From contig CANTFL010000608.1 in assembly GCA_947650285.1 (NCBI GenBank), positions 1 through 64,000 on the forward strand: DNA of 64,000 bases, read 5' to 3'. This stretch comes from Hyaloperonospora brassicae. Taxonomy: Eukaryota > Oomycota > Peronosporomycetes > Peronosporales > Peronosporaceae. The notes below the pieces were generated by a model. The model saw nothing but the letters and a program-made list of their open reading frames with translations, had not been told where the DNA came from and made no database searches. The stretch's first letter is position 1. Each line of letters starts with the position of its first letter. Positions 52,802 to 64,000 of the stretch are shown piece after piece. A program made the position numbers and the translations under genes.

Positions 52802-55561
52802 ATGGCCCGCACGGAGGACGTGTTGCAAACGGTCCGTCTCGTCATCGTCGCGACGGCGGCCGTTGTTTCGTCGGTCGTGGCCGTGCTGCTCTTCCGACGG
52901 ATCCCCGACCCGAGAGCCGGTACCGACCACCGCCGACGGCGTCTCCGGACCAACCGACCGCCGCTGCCGCCTCCCCATGCGACAGGTCCCGCTCTCTACT
53001 TTGCAGTCATAATGACGGACTGGCTCTTCTCCGTGACCGCGGCCGTGAGTCAGTCGATGGATATGGTCATGGGCGCCGGTGTGAAGCTCCGGACGGTCGT
53101 AGGCGCCACTGTCGATGCCCTCTATCACGTGAGTTTCCTCGTGATGCTGCTCTGGGGTGTCGTGCTGGCGCTCTTTGTCGTACGGACACAGTACTGGACG
53201 CATACATTTGATGCCACGAGTCGGCCGTACAAGAGGTTCTCGGTCCGCTGGAGCTGGATCTCAATCTGGACCATTGGCCTCGGCTGCGGTCTACTATCGA
53301 CGGCGCGACTCCAAGCGAACATCACAGACAGCGACGTCACAAATAAGCTGGCCAATTGTCAGCGCTACTTGTTCCTCTCGGTTTATGGCGTGTCGGTAGG
53401 CTGTATCGTTGTGGCCAATGTTGTCTTGTACGTACAGAAGAATCGTTTGAGCTGTAGGGAGCTCGCTTTAGACCCAGCTACGATTACGACAGAGCAGTCG
53501 CTCAGCAGCGGCTCGGCTTTGACGTCAACGAAGACTTGGGAGATGGAAGCACAACAGGCTCTTCGAAGAGCTCACGAAAAGTTGATGCACTACTTCTTGG
53601 TAGTGCAAGTGCTGCAGTTCCCGATAATGCTGTGTTATGTTCTTGGCAAAGGTGTGATGAGCTACGCAACGTATGAGGTGGCGAAGTGTATTTTGTTTTG
53701 TGTGCCGTTGGGTGATGCCATAATTTTTGGCTTGAAGCATCTGGGAGAATCTCAGTTTCCCCACGATGAAGACGAGCTACGTGACAACCAGACTGTGCTG
53801 CAGTCCACTAGCTACAGTTCAAGACACGCAGAACGCCATCGAAATGTCGTTGGCGCAGGTCCATTTGCTGCTAGCGGCAGCACTGGCGTTGCGAACGCGT
53901 TAGCTGTGTCTTACCGTGCCGTGTTTGGAAGCAGTGCTGCCAGCGTTGATGCTGGAAAAGAAGTGGTCAAGAGCACGCATGTGGTGAACGAGGCAGTGAC
54001 GCTAGAAGAGTTGAATGGCTTATCCAATGTATCTTTCATCGCAGAAGGAGCAGCTGGCAGCGTTTACAAGGCACATTGGCTGGGAATCGAAGTAGCAATG
54101 AAAGTCATTAAGCTCCCGGAAGCAGGAGCAGTAGGCTTGGTCGATGCGGAGCTTTACCGCACAATTATCCAGAACTCAGAGGAAGCGTTCATCGAAGAGG
54201 CCAAGCTATGCTCTCGACTGCGTCATCCAAACATTACGTTGTTTATACGAGTCGGATACTTTGAAGGCAAATTGGGTATTCTGACGGAGTATTGCTCAAG
54301 AGGAAGTTTGAAAGATGTACTCAAGTGTCACTTTCCACTCGGTTGGCGGCGCAAGGTGGCGCTAGCTCTCCACATTTCAAAGGGTTTGACGTACTTGCAT
54401 GCGTGCAACCCGACGTACATTCACCGCGATCTCAAGGCATCTAATATTCTGGTCACCGAGACGTGGCAGGCCAAGCTGGCAGATTTCGGCATTTCGAAGG
54501 TGTCGAATTTCGTCAACCGCGTGCGGTACAGCGAGCGCACTGTCGCGAGAGCAGAGCAGAATACGAGTCTGTCAGATGAAGTCACTTCATTTGCCGGCAC
54601 ATGGCGCTGGAATGCCCCGGAAATATTGCAGGATCCGCACAATTGTCGGTACAGTCGCGCGACGGACATGTATTCTTTCGGCATGGTGCTGTGGGAAATT
54701 GCCACCAACGGTGCTGTTCCCTTTAGCGACAACAAGTTTGATTTTGAGGTCCGCGAGAAGGTACTCGCGGGACAACGTCCGCCGATCAATGCTGGACAAT
54801 GCTGCCCACAGCGTTTTGCGCAACTGATCGAGGAATGCTGGGCGCAAGACCCAACTGACCGTCCATCAGCACCCCTTACTGCCGAGATTCTCAACTCCAT
54901 TTTGAGCAGTATGTCGAAAGACTCGAACGAGTTTGCTACAATGGCATCAGTATCAGCGTCCGACTACACGAACAGCATTTTTTCGTCTCTACGACACGGT
55001 GACGGCACGTCCGATCTGGATTACCGTCCTAGCTCTCTCGTGGGACAGCGCATCACGAACTTTTTTCGCGGCCGTTTCTCTGCTCTCAGTAGCGCTGGCA
55101 GTGCGACGAGCGAAGAGTACCACGATCACCAGAGCACTGAGCAGTTTTACAAGTTCATGTCTCCCTATGCCGGAACAGACAGCATCAGTATGTTGAGCGC
55201 TCGAGGCAGTGCCGCAATGGAGGCAAGCCCAGCAAATGCTGAGTCATCGGGTCTCCCCATAGTGGGCCTTCCGAACGATAGCCGACGTGGCGATGGTTTC
55301 ATCGGAGGACGACTTTCGTCCTTGGACGAGTACGACATTGAGACGATCGGTATCATGTCCGACGTGACCGTTGGAGTGGGAACGACGCACGGCAAAAAAG
55401 TGCCAGACGAAGGTCTTTTCATGTTGCCGCTCTCCCGCCCGGGTGATCGCGTGAGCCGTGGACGTGTAGGAGTCAGACAAAGTGACGACCGCCAACCGAT
55501 GGAGGACGGCGCTGAGTTTGCGCTCGATGCGAATGGCCGGATAAGCCACTTCCAGTACTGA
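52802..55561 (+). CDS. Multi-transmembrane tyrosine-kinase-like (TKL) protein kinase
   Basis: A single exon of 919 residues. The first about 310 residues contain up to seven hydrophobic segments (RLVIVATAAVVSSVVAVLLF, FLVMLLWGVVLALFVV, IWTIGLGCGLLS, FLSVYGVSVGCIVVANVVLY, FLVVQVLQFPIMLCYVL, ILFCVPLGDAIIFGL). A Ser-rich linker follows. The kinase domain spans about 405-700: Gly-loop EGAAGSVYKA, Lys in VAMKVIK, HRDLKASN (about 540), DFG (about 561), GTWRWNAPE (about 605) and the later DMYSFGMVLWE. All catalytic residues are present, so it should be active. The C-terminal 220 residues are Ser/Gly-rich. It is probably a membrane receptor-like kinase. Confidence 0.88.
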   Translation: MARTEDVLQTVRLVIVATAAVVSSVVAVLLFRRIPDPRAGTDHRRRRLRTNRPPLPPPHATGPALYFAVIMTDWLFSVTAAVSQSMDMVMGAGVKLRTVVGATVDALYHVSFLVMLLWGVVLALFVVRTQYWTHTFDATSRPYKRFSVRWSWISIWTIGLGCGLLSTARLQANITDSDVTNKLANCQRYLFLSVYGVSVGCIVVANVVLYVQKNRLSCRELALDPATITTEQSLSSGSALTSTKTWEMEAQQALRRAHEKLMHYFLVVQVLQFPIMLCYVLGKGVMSYATYEVAKCILFCVPLGDAIIFGLKHLGESQFPHDEDELRDNQTVLQSTSYSSRHAERHRNVVGAGPFAASGSTGVANALAVSYRAVFGSSAASVDAGKEVVKSTHVVNEAVTLEELNGLSNVSFIAEGAAGSVYKAHWLGIEVAMKVIKLPEAGAVGLVDAELYRTIIQNSEEAFIEEAKLCSRLRHPNITLFIRVGYFEGKLGILTEYCSRGSLKDVLKCHFPLGWRRKVALALHISKGLTYLHACNPTYIHRDLKASNILVTETWQAKLADFGISKVSNFVNRVRYSERTVARAEQNTSLSDEVTSFAGTWRWNAPEILQDPHNCRYSRATDMYSFGMVLWEIATNGAVPFSDNKFDFEVREKVLAGQRPPINAGQCCPQRFAQLIEECWAQDPTDRPSAPLTAEILNSILSSMSKDSNEFATMASVSASDYTNSIFSSLRHGDGTSDLDYRPSSLVGQRITNFFRGRFSALSSAGSATSEEYHDHQSTEQFYKFMSPYAGTDSISMLSARGSAAMEASPANAESSGLPIVGLPNDSRRGDGFIGGRLSSLDEYDIETIGIMSDVTVGVGTTHGKKVPDEGLFMLPLSRPGDRVSRGRVGVRQSDDRQPMEDGAEFALDANGRISHFQY

Positions 55562-56214
55562 ACGATATTGGACGTTTCGCAGCGACCTCGCGGCAGTATT
55601 TATTAAGCGTGATGAGAAGATGGTAGTGTTTTGCTGTATAAATTGTTTGATATATGAGTTGCAGACATCACACATGATGAGAGGTACTTTGTAACCTCCA
55701 ACGAGAACGTTGAGCTTCTGCAATTGGACAGGCGCTATACGTCGGTACCTCGCGTCGGTGTGGCACTGAACAGATTTCTCCGCGCGTCGTAAAGACGACA
55801 CGCACAGCGAAAGACTTACATTCGAGTTGTCGCATTGCACTGAGGCACAATTCGATATGCGGAGAGCATCAGTTATTTAGTCTTAGGTGGTCTCATGGAG
55901 GCCGCTTGTTCAGCGGATTCGTCAGAAACGAGGAATTCACTCGGGATAGACCACTGTCCATCCTGCATGAATAACATCACACGCTGCTCCTTTTTCGTGC
56001 ATCCTAATCTCCAGTAGTGCTGCGTGTCTATCTTCTTGAGGCAAATTCAAGAGTAAGTGTCCAGAGAACGACGTCCGATTTGGTTGAGCAGTACAGTCCA
56101 CTCATCCCAAATCCTCGACGAACACATACCCTCTTCAAAACATGATGCACACTACCTTCGATAACCTGTCTAAACAAATACCTGCCCGTCTGATTCCACG
56201 ACGGACCTGCTCAG
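55562..56214. other. Intergenic region after the kinase gene
   Basis: About 650 bp. The - strand frame 55840-55244 overlaps the kinase and is a shadow. No gene is seen. Confidence 0.5.
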
Positions 56215-58520
56215 ATGCGACGCAATGCTCGATCTATCGTTGCGACTGTGACGGCCCTTACACCACTCACAGCTTTGGCTGTGGGGGAAGCAGCCAGGCA
56301 ATACGATGAAGGCAACAAAGTGATATACGCAAAGCATCAACTAATGAATTCGATACGGAGCTCTGAGCGGAAGAAAGTCACGATCAGTGAGACGTCCGAG
56401 TCGAATGGTGTCAAGGCGTCGACGTGGCTGGGCGATGCGCCGCCCAGTTTCCCGTACTTACTCTCCATATCCGCGGGTGATGACCCGGAGGTGGTGCTGG
56501 ACGCGTACGTGGTTTGCGTGGAGTGCGGTGAGGTGTTGACCGGCTGTCTTATTGCCAATGTGCCTTCCAGACTCTTTGAAGGTGTAAAGGTGCTTGGGAC
56601 GTACGAAGAGCGAACGTGTGGAACTCTCGCACGACTTACTACACCGACTTCAGCACTCCAACTTCTCATTCGAAAGATCGCAACTCACTATTCGGCGCTG
56701 AGGACAGCAATGAATGGATCTATTCCAATGGATTTTGGCTCTAGCGTTGGCGTGAATGGTGTAGCCGATGATGTCACAATGGATGCAGTGTTACGTGCAA
56801 TGCGAGATCTGCAGTGCAGTGAGATACATGACGAGGAGAGAGGGCAGGCGAAAAGCAGCCGCGCCGTTCCGGCGATTTTGATCCGAGACTTTGATGCGTT
56901 CAGTGACCTGGAAACTGAGAGATGGCTTCGGTGGACACATCAAGTCTCGAGCGAGAGATTGGCTCATGTTGTGCTCTTGACTTCTGCAACTGTGACACCA
57001 TCCAAGGCGCAGTGGCTACAGTTGCGACATAAAAACGGACTACATTCTGATTCAGGTGGTGCCCAAGATTTTGTTGGTATACTGCTTCGTCCTGCAAATA
57101 GTCTAGTGGATGTCACCTCGGCAGATGATAAGCTTGGCAAAGCAGCGGTACGTGATATGCGTGGTGTTTGCAAGCATCCGTTCAAAGCTTACTGCTCGTG
57201 CGTGATTGTAGGAATCACACGGTCTTAGGCTGCTCTCTGACTCGGCAAGCGCGCCACCACACAACGAACTTGCAGGTGGTCGAAGCTGTGCAGTTTCAAA
57301 AGAGAGTAACAAGTATTTGGGTGAAGCTGAGGTAATTTTGACGACAACAGGGAATTGGTGGAGCGATATTAGCGAAGTTTGTAGGCGCCTAAAAGGGAAA
57401 AGGTTGAACGACGTGGCGCATCCTGATGCGAGGCTCGCAGTGATCCACGAAGTGTGCAATGAGTTCGTGGGTGAAATAGAGACTGGAGTACTGGAAGCAT
57501 TGCATCTGGATGGAAGCCTTCAGCTTTCTAGTACATTGCGCTTAAACAGCACTGATGAGTCGGCGTTATTAGCAGATGCTGTTGGTCAAGACATCAAATT
57601 TGCCGACACAGGCAAAGTTCTCAGCGCATTGGGAGCTTGGAAATGCTTTGAGGCACTGACTGGTGTAACGCCGGTAACTGGTGGTAGCTCTTTTGTTCGT
57701 TCGCCTCAGCAGCGTCTTGAGCGAAAAAGCAAGACGCCTGTCAATTGTGTGAGCGCAGTCGATGCCCTGCTCCCGTTCAATTACCGCGAAGCGGTTGAAG
57801 ACAAGTTTCTGGATCTGATTGATCGACAGCTACTGTTCCTGCGACCAAAGGTAGGTCAGACTGTCTCTGTTTCTTGGCCATTTAGTAACCTTGTTGCCGC
57901 GTCTGGTGTAGAATGCCGTTGAGATTGGAGTCATTCCGTGTCAAAACGCTGCTTTGGTCGCTCCTTGCTGGATTCAGACCCGCCCTGTCGTCAAAAAGAC
58001 CTTTGAGAAGATACATGTTAGTTGTGCTGTCTTGCTATCTGTCATTTTCGTTCCATACTTATCGCTCTGTGCTGTCATTTGTCATCTTGTTGTAGAGGAG
58101 CGACACGTTCTATAGCGTCATATTGGATCTTGATCGGTATGCTGCCAGCGTCGAGGTAAACATGCGTTTGGTCAAACGAAAAGCGCTGTGATGGTAACAA
58201 TGTTCCTTTTCTTTCTCGTAGATGCAAACCGAGATTGAGCAGTACGAACGCGAGATTGCTGAGCGGCGCAAGGTGTTCTCTCAGAGAGAGCAAGACTTTG
58301 CAGCTTTACGGTTTTCAATGACTCCAGCGGAAAAAGCACAGCACGAGGCTGAGGTATGTCCAATGAATCGTTGAGGTGTTTATATGGCTCAGAAGTATTG
58401 TCGTAACTTTTTCAAGCTGTGCTGGTGGTATCTCTTGCGAAATAGCTTGCGCTGATAGACGTGGAGCTCCAGGCAAAGGATGTGTATCTGGAAAAACTTC
58501 GGTCGTTGTTAACATTGTGA
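56215..58520 (+). CDS. RNA12/Yme2-like P-loop-type protein, probably mitochondrial
   Basis: Exons: 56215 to about 57150, about 57284-57850, 58096-58155, 58222-58353 and 58446-58520, about 675 residues. The N-terminus is basic and hydroxylated, as in mitochondrial presequences. Residues about 215-290 (AILIRDFDAF, RWTHQVSSERLAHVVLLTSA) resemble the RNA12 domain of yeast Yme2, an inner-membrane protein affecting mitochondrial DNA stability. The next part (VILTTTGNWWSDISEVCRRL) resembles that family's C-terminal segment. The last exons form a Glu-rich helix (QTEIEQYEREIAERRK). The first intron is uncertain in phase. The assignment is by pattern and is moderate. Confidence 0.6.
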
Positions 58521-58547
58521 AGACGTATAAAGCGCCCCTGAGTCACA

Positions 58548-60262
58548 TCATACGTCAAAAACATCAGCGCCGCGTGCGGGAGCCGTCTCAAAAATGGCAT
58601 TGGATGCGTCAGCTGGTGCTACACCGCGCTTGCTGTAGTAGATGGACCGTATGTCGTTGATAAATTTGGACGCGCTTGCTTTATAGACGAGCGCGACAAT
58701 ACAGCCTCCCCATCCAGCCCCAGTCAAGCGGGCTCCCAGAGCACCAACAGCTAAAGCAGCATCAACCAGGGCGTCGAGTTCCGGGCAACTGCACTCGTAC
58801 AAATCCCGACAGCTAAAGTGGCTCGCAGTCATGACGTTTCCAAGACTTTTCAATTGTGCCCGGACGTCTGACGTCCCTGCTCCGTCTTGATTTGACGATG
58901 GAGTCGTTTTCTCATTCGTCAAGGAAGCACATATCGCTCGGAATTGCTGGACACGTTCAGCCTCACCCCACACATGCATTGCTCTCTGCTGCAGCTTGAA
59001 TGACGCCGCCGAAGCTATAACATTCTGTGGCATACTTCTATCAGCGCTTCGGTCCAACATCAACGACAAAGTGCGTACGAACATTGGCTGTAGACTCCAG
59101 CTTGGAACCGGCAAACAGATCCACGATCGGCTCGCCAAACTCTTTTTCCAGATCCGAAATTGAGCATTCGGTGAGCGGACAGACAGCCGATGCCAGCTTT
59201 TGCAGTGCGTCAAAGTGCGCAGGTTGTGCAGTATCGCCAAGCGCAGTTTGGACATCCACGAGACGCGTTATCTGAGCACAAAGACACACACACTTTGTAT
59301 GGTAAGTGGTGTACAAAAGTACCGACGTCAGGGACGCCAGACAAGTGCCACACTCGTACCGTTCTCCACGTGTCGATGTCTGTCTTTTTCGCGATCAATT
59401 TGGCAGCCAGAGCGCACTCAATCACACGCTTGTTGTAGCGAGTGGCCGCATCCACAGCTTTCTCTGCGACGACCAGCGAGTTCGCAACCACAAACGTCAC
59501 CCCATCAGCAGCAGCAGTAGTCGGGACCCGGACCAATTGACTTGTGGCCGAGCCAGTCGAGAACTCGAGATACAGAGCCACTCCCTCCTGCGCAAGACAC
59601 ACGGCCGTCTGGTCCATCCCTCCCCCCATTGTCCCCACGTGCTGTTCTGCTCGTCGACACAGCTCCGCCAGCTCCAATCGACTCGGCACCTCCTGTCCTG
59701 ACCGTCGCCGGAGGGAACTCACTGTAGCGAGCGCACCTGCAACGACCAACGCACTGGAACTGGACAGACCGTAGCCAGCAGGCACGTCTCCGTCCACTGC
59801 CATGTGAAGCTTTGTCTTGTCGCCAGTGCTAAACAGCTCCGGGTAAGCGCTCTGGACGCCTTGAACGCCGCACAGCACGTACTTGGCCCAGCCAGCCCCG
59901 TCCTGGTCCAGTTTGCGCATGCACTCGTGCGTTGCCTCCCGCACCGACAGCTGTGCGTCTTTGTATCGTGGCTGCGCATTGGTCACACGCAACAGCGTCC
60001 CACCGGTAGGTACTCCGCCCTGTTTAACGGCGCTGAAGGCCACGTAGACGCTCTGCTCGATCGCCATGGGCAGCACCGCGTAGCCCTCGTAGTCCACGTG
60101 CTCTCCAATGAGGTTCACGCGGCCAGGAACGCGTACGACGCCCGCAGGAGGCACACCAAAGCGGCTCTCGAACGTCTCCATCACGCGCAGTAGACGCTGC
60201 CGGAGTCGCTCATCGTGCGGTAACGGCAGTGCGCAAAACGACGCCATGGTTGAAGTGACCAT
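58548..60262 (-). CDS. Galactokinase
   Basis: Exons 60262-59360, 59271-59079 and 59014-58548 join in phase to 520 residues (505 if the second ATG at 60247 is used). The GHMP-kinase signatures are present: the galactokinase box GRVNLIGEHVDYEGYAVLP, the ATP loop PAGYGLSSSSALVV, MGGGMDQTAV, and C-terminal LTGAGWGGCIVALV. The substrate-binding Asp lies in EHVDY and the catalytic Asp in GGMDQ. It phosphorylates galactose to galactose-1-phosphate in the cytosol (Leloir pathway). A GALNAc/arabinose kinase of the same family is the alternative. It is 28 bp from the convergent RNA12-like gene and divergent from the monooxygenase gene. Confidence 0.9.
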
Positions 60263-60390
60263 CACTCTCCTCGGATCTCGGTTGACCTTTGCTCGGATAT
60301 TGTCCGACCTGTCTTGCGTTTCTATTTCAGCCAATGGAATGCAACACAGGTCGGACTATTACAAACACTCGGCAGTGCTCCCGTCGCAGC
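60263..60390. promoter_or_regulatory. Compact bidirectional promoter with inverted repeat and CCAAT
   Basis: 128 bp separate the galactokinase and monooxygenase start codons. GTCCGACCTGT (60302-60312) and its exact reverse complement ACAGGTCGGAC (60346-60356) flank a CCAAT at 60331-60335. This looks like a shared regulatory site. Binding has not been shown. Confidence 0.6.
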
Positions 60391-62864
60391 ATGACGTTGG
60401 CGTCACAGCTGCGGAAGCCTCGCGTGCTGGTGGTCGGCGGCGGCCCTGTGGGTCTGGCTACGGCCTATATGCTCGAGAAGCTCTACGACATCCCCACACG
60501 CGTCGTCGAGCGACAACGGCGTCCCACTTCGCACCCACAAGCGCATTTCCTCAACCTCCGTACCATGGAGGTGCTCTACGCGACAATGCCCGCGTTCCAC
60601 GACCGCTTACTTGCCCACGCAGCGCCAAGCGAATTGGTATGGCACGTTGAATGCATCACGTGACTGTGTGTCTCCATGTACTCATCCGCCTATTGGACGT
60701 ATGGACTGCTAGTGGCGCGACTACGTGTACTGCACCGGAATGGGCAAAGCTCGTGAGATTGCGCGCATCGACCAGTTTGGTCCCTGTAAGTGCGTCTGCT
60801 GCTGCATCAGTTGATAGCGTCAGATCTGATGTATAGCTGGTACTGAGATCTCGTGTGTATATGCTATTGCTGTATAGGCCTCCCACGTGGCCCCGTGAAG
60901 AAAGCGCTAGCTGCTGGTGAGAGGCTGCGCGAGTCGCTGGACGCGCTGTCCCCGACGCAGTTTGTGCATTTCCCACAAAACCGCTTTGAAGCTCTGTTGG
61001 ACACGTTTTTGGCCGAGAACGACGTGCAGATTGAGCGTGGCATTGCGCTCGAGGATCTAAAGTTGCCGCCGGACGGCTCCGCGGCACAGCAAACTCAAGT
61101 GACTCTTCGTCGTCTGTAAGTTCGTAGTCGAACGCACTGAACGTTTTGATGCTACAACGACTAATGACTGACTGGAGCCCCTGTGTCCGGTGTGACAGGG
61201 ATACCGATATACTCGAAGAAGCGTCGTATGACTTTGTTATCGGAGCAGATGGGGCTCACAGCCTCGTGCGCCAGCTCTGTGGAATCGACATGGTTGGCAC
61301 ATCGAACCTGCAAAGTATCGCCAATGTGCACTTCACGAGCAAGGCGTTATCGAAAGCAGCGCGCGAAAATCCGGCCATGTTGTACTTCGTGGTACGAAAT
61401 AATGACGATGCGAGCTGTTGCTTCTCGAAAGTTACTAATGTCAGTAGTGCTTGTATCTGATGTGCCTGATAGTTTAACAAAAAAGTCGTAGGAATCCTCA
61501 TTGCTCATGACCTCAACAAAGGCGAATGGGTCTTCCAGATACCCTTCTTTCCACCCCAAGAGTCCGTCCCCTGGGACTTTTCAGTTGCTCAATGCAAGGA
61601 AATCATCCGCCTTATATTGCCCAAGGATGTCAAAGTCAGCGATGATGACATCAATGTTTTATCAGCTGGACAGTGGCGAATGGGAGCTCGAGTGGCAAAG
61701 CAGTACGATGCTGGCAAACAGCGGGTCTTTCTCGTAGGTGATGCAGCGCACCAGTTCCCACCAGCAGGTGGCTTCGGCATGAACACCGGACTGCAGGATG
61801 CGCACAATTTGGTATGGAAACTGGCGCTCGCAATCCAGACGGACCCGGAGTACCCTTCGGCCGACGGTGTTGACACTCAAGCGCTGTTGCAATCGTACGG
61901 CCGCGAGCGTCAACCGATTGCTAGAATAAACACGCAAGTCAGTCTAAGCAATGTGGCTCGAATCATGAAGATTCCACAAGCTCTTCACGTATCCCACGAC
62001 CACGCCCAGATGCTGGCAAAGATTATGAACTCTGCGCCGATGCAGCTTTTACCGCTGCGTGCTCAGCGCGAATTAACAAAGCGGATCATGCGTGTTGGTA
62101 AGATGCCACTTGGGCTTTTGGACGATGCTGAGAAGGTAGACGGGCCGGGAAGTGCATTGGGCAGTCGCATGCGCAGCAGTGTGCAAGATATCGTGACACA
62201 TCGGAAGTCACTTGGCATGCTCTTTTACCACTTTGATGTAGGTTTTTCCTATGACGCACCTTCGTGGGCGGCGCGTGCGAAGAAGCTGATGGAAGATCCA
62301 GCGCTCGACCAATCTGCGGAGTTCCGGATCGATAGCGGCACTGATGATGACATCATTTATAGTCCGACCTTTCGCGTCGGTGAGAGATTTCCCCACTTCT
62401 GGTGCACTTACAATGGCGCCAGGGTTTCCACTCATGACATGACAAGGCTAGCTATGCAAGACGCAAAATTTGACAAGGAGGACACTAGCAGCGTGCAGTT
62501 TGTCCTCGTCTTCGGTGGACGTCATGCTGCACAAATTACCCGTTTATGCTCGTCTTCCACTCTGCATGCGATGGCAAAACACGTTTCTCTCGTTGTTTTG
62601 CGTTCCAGTGCTGACCGCAATAGTGCACAAGTTGATGCTGCCATTGCGGACGCTCAAACGTCATCAGCGTTCAGCTCTGTGTTTTCGTGCCCGGTGGTCC
62701 AAGAAGAAAGCGACAAAATATGGGCGAGGTTCCTGGACAGCAACATTGCCGCTCTTATGCGTCCAGACGGCCACGTTGGTGCGCTGTGGAAAGCTGGAGG
62801 ACCCGATGCCATTACTGACACACTGCTCATGCAGTCGATGCAGCAGGCCGTTCAGCTCAACTAA
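60391..62864 (+). CDS. FAD-dependent monooxygenase (phenol 2-monooxygenase type)
   Basis: Exons 60391-60636, 60713-60785, 60878-61115, 61199 to about 61391 and about 61492-62864, about 705 residues. The FAD-binding motif VLVVGGGPVGLATAYMLE is at residue about 12. The second, GADGAHSLVRQL, and the third, VFLVGDAAHQFPPAGGFGMN then TGLQDAHNLVWK, are intact. The C-terminal about 200 residues fit the thioredoxin-like dimerisation domain of phenol hydroxylases. The enzyme probably hydroxylates an aromatic substrate with NADPH and oxygen. The last intron is short of phase by one base in my reading, so its ends are tentative. The start is divergent from galactokinase. Confidence 0.87.
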
Positions 62865-63128
62865 GCATCATCCATACACATTTAGAGCATGAAGCAGAAC
62901 CGTGAAGACATCACCGTTGTCAAGATACCAAAGACGTAGCTGTAAACATGTTGACTTCGATAGTCGTCTGACATTGTTGCGGTCCACCTCTCGTTAACTC
63001 TTCGATCTCAATGATGAGACCTGCCACAAGCACACAGGCCTCGCATTTGCCGTCGGAAATTACGAGGCGAACGCTACGACCACAAACCCTACCGATGCTG
63101 TAAAGCACCATGGAATGGCTAAAGCTCG

Positions 63129-63320
63129 CTACAGCACGCGCTTGATCTCGCTGTACATCTCGGCCTCAATGACGATGTAGCTCCAACGCAAGAGCAGTGC
63201 CAACATCATGCCGCTTAGATGGCAGATACGAGGAGCCGTGGTCTCGTGACGCCAACGCTGATGGGTCGAGTGCATAATGGGCGCGTTGCTGACAACCGAT
63301 AGAGCCATGGCCACCTAGGC
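63129..63320 (-). CDS. Possible last exon of a membrane protein (rhomboid-like)
   Basis: A frame ending at 63129 reads APRICHLSGMMLALLLRWSY, where a His-x-x-Gly before a hydrophobic segment recalls the last active-site helix of rhomboid proteins. A good acceptor (CCTAG) precedes it near 63318. Upstream exons could not be joined. It is weak evidence: the frame is short, and nearby frames are equally open. Confidence 0.3.
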
Positions 63321-63638
63321 GTTGGATCCAACCGTTGTACAACAGCAAGTTCAGGTACAGCAGCGAGAGCCCCATGCTCCATCCCCTTCGACTACAAGAT
63401 CGGTGTCAACCCCTGCATCTCTGATTCGTCAAAGTCGAGTCCGCGTGTGTAGCATCGTATTGACACTTACCCCACGGATCGTCGAGTCAGTCACGACCGT
63501 TCTCGAACACTGTCGAGTCGGTCAGCGCAGTCTCACGATCCGTCAAGAGTCAATGAAACCTCTTGTCGAATCTCTTCGGTCACAGTCCGAAACTCGACAG
63601 TGCCATGTCACCATCAAGTCGCGCTGTCGACGGGGCAG

Positions 63639-64000
63639 CTACTGAGGCCGCTGAGATTCAGCAACAGCTGTCTCCCCAACCCTATCGCGCCCGCTCTCGA
63701 CATCCACAGCGTCAGCAACAGCAACAGCGTCAGCAACGGCCACAGCACTTGTGACGGCATTCGCCTCCTCTTGTTCACCCTCCGAGTCTTCACCCTCCAC
63801 TGCGCTGTCCACACGGCTGGCGATCGGCACTGCGGACGGCGAGCTGGCCAGCTGCTGATGGCGGTTGCTGTTCGTGACTTTGTACGGACCTTTGCACATC
63901 TTGTCGTAGAGCAGGAGCCCCCACGCGACGATCGAGAGCCCCAGGAAGAGGTAGAACCGCGTCGTGACGATCTCCTTCTCCCGCGCGCCGTCGTAGCACA
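63639..64000 (-). CDS. Partial membrane protein, 3' end only
   Basis: The frame enters from beyond the window at 64000 and stops at 63639 (120 codons). A transmembrane helix (FYLFLGLSIVAWGLLLYDKM) is followed by a Ser-rich, acidic, then Ala/Val/Asp-repetitive tail (AVAVADAVAVADAVDV) made by a CAGCAA/GCGT-type microsatellite at about 63711-63750. The function is unknown. Confidence 0.6.
   Translation of the reverse strand, partial: CYDGAREKEIVTTRFYLFLGLSIVAWGLLLYDKMCKGPYKVTNSNRHQQLASSPSAVPIASRVDSAVEGEDSEGEQEEANAVTSAVAVADAVAVADAVDVESGRDRVGETAVAESQRPQ

Noticed and set aside
52565..53203. Upstream extension of the decarboxylase reading frame (-)
   Set aside because: Open by chance in GC-rich DNA and overlaps the kinase coding start. 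It has no family similarity, and the first suitable ATG is 52564.

Overview
This window looks like nuclear DNA of an oomycete, most likely Peronosporales (Phytophthora or a downy mildew). The evidence is short GT-AG introns (about 50-130 bp) in compact genes, two good matches to the oomycete initiator core promoter, Ty3/gypsy chromoviruses, and eukaryote-only proteins (PUS10, Rogdi, p24, LIM/SH3, a TKL kinase). The species cannot be fixed from sequence alone, and every identity statement here was made by eye.

The window has two halves. Bases 1-27.4 kb are repeat-dominated. They hold unresolved AT-rich DNA; two inverted arms of about 1 kb (2847-3829 and 15631-16616); a broken chromovirus, element A (4369-12253, + strand), with a 5-bp target duplication; remnants of a second gag/protease retroelement (about 12.3-14.9 kb); a small MITE-like unit (18266-18420); and a second, better preserved chromovirus, element B (19616-27358, - strand). 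Both chromoviruses carry gag, protease, RT/RNase H, integrase, a GPY/F module and a chromodomain remnant. Both also carry a long extra reading frame on the opposite strand between the integrase core and the 3' LTR. This conserved antisense gene is the most novel thing seen: about 530 codons in element B, with one in-frame TAG.

Bases 28.8-64 kb are gene-rich. In order: an SH3-LIM-LIM-coiled coil-LIM-LIM-SH3 protein (-), PUS10 (+), CDP-diacylglycerol synthase (+), a small membrane protein (-), a multi-pass membrane protein (+), a Rogdi/Rav2-like protein (+), a sugar-nucleotide pyrophosphorylase-like protein (-), a p24 cargo receptor with an extra DNRLRE-like domain (+), a fold-III PLP decarboxylase (-), a multi-TM tyrosine-kinase-like kinase (+), an RNA12/Yme2-like protein (+), galactokinase (-), an FAD phenol-hydroxylase-type monooxygenase (+) and a partial membrane protein (-). 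Most are housekeeping genes for lipid synthesis, secretion, V-ATPase assembly, sugar use and RNA modification, placed in tight divergent or convergent pairs. No operon-like pathway cluster is evident. No RXLR- or CRN-type effector, rRNA gene or intact tRNA gene was recognised.
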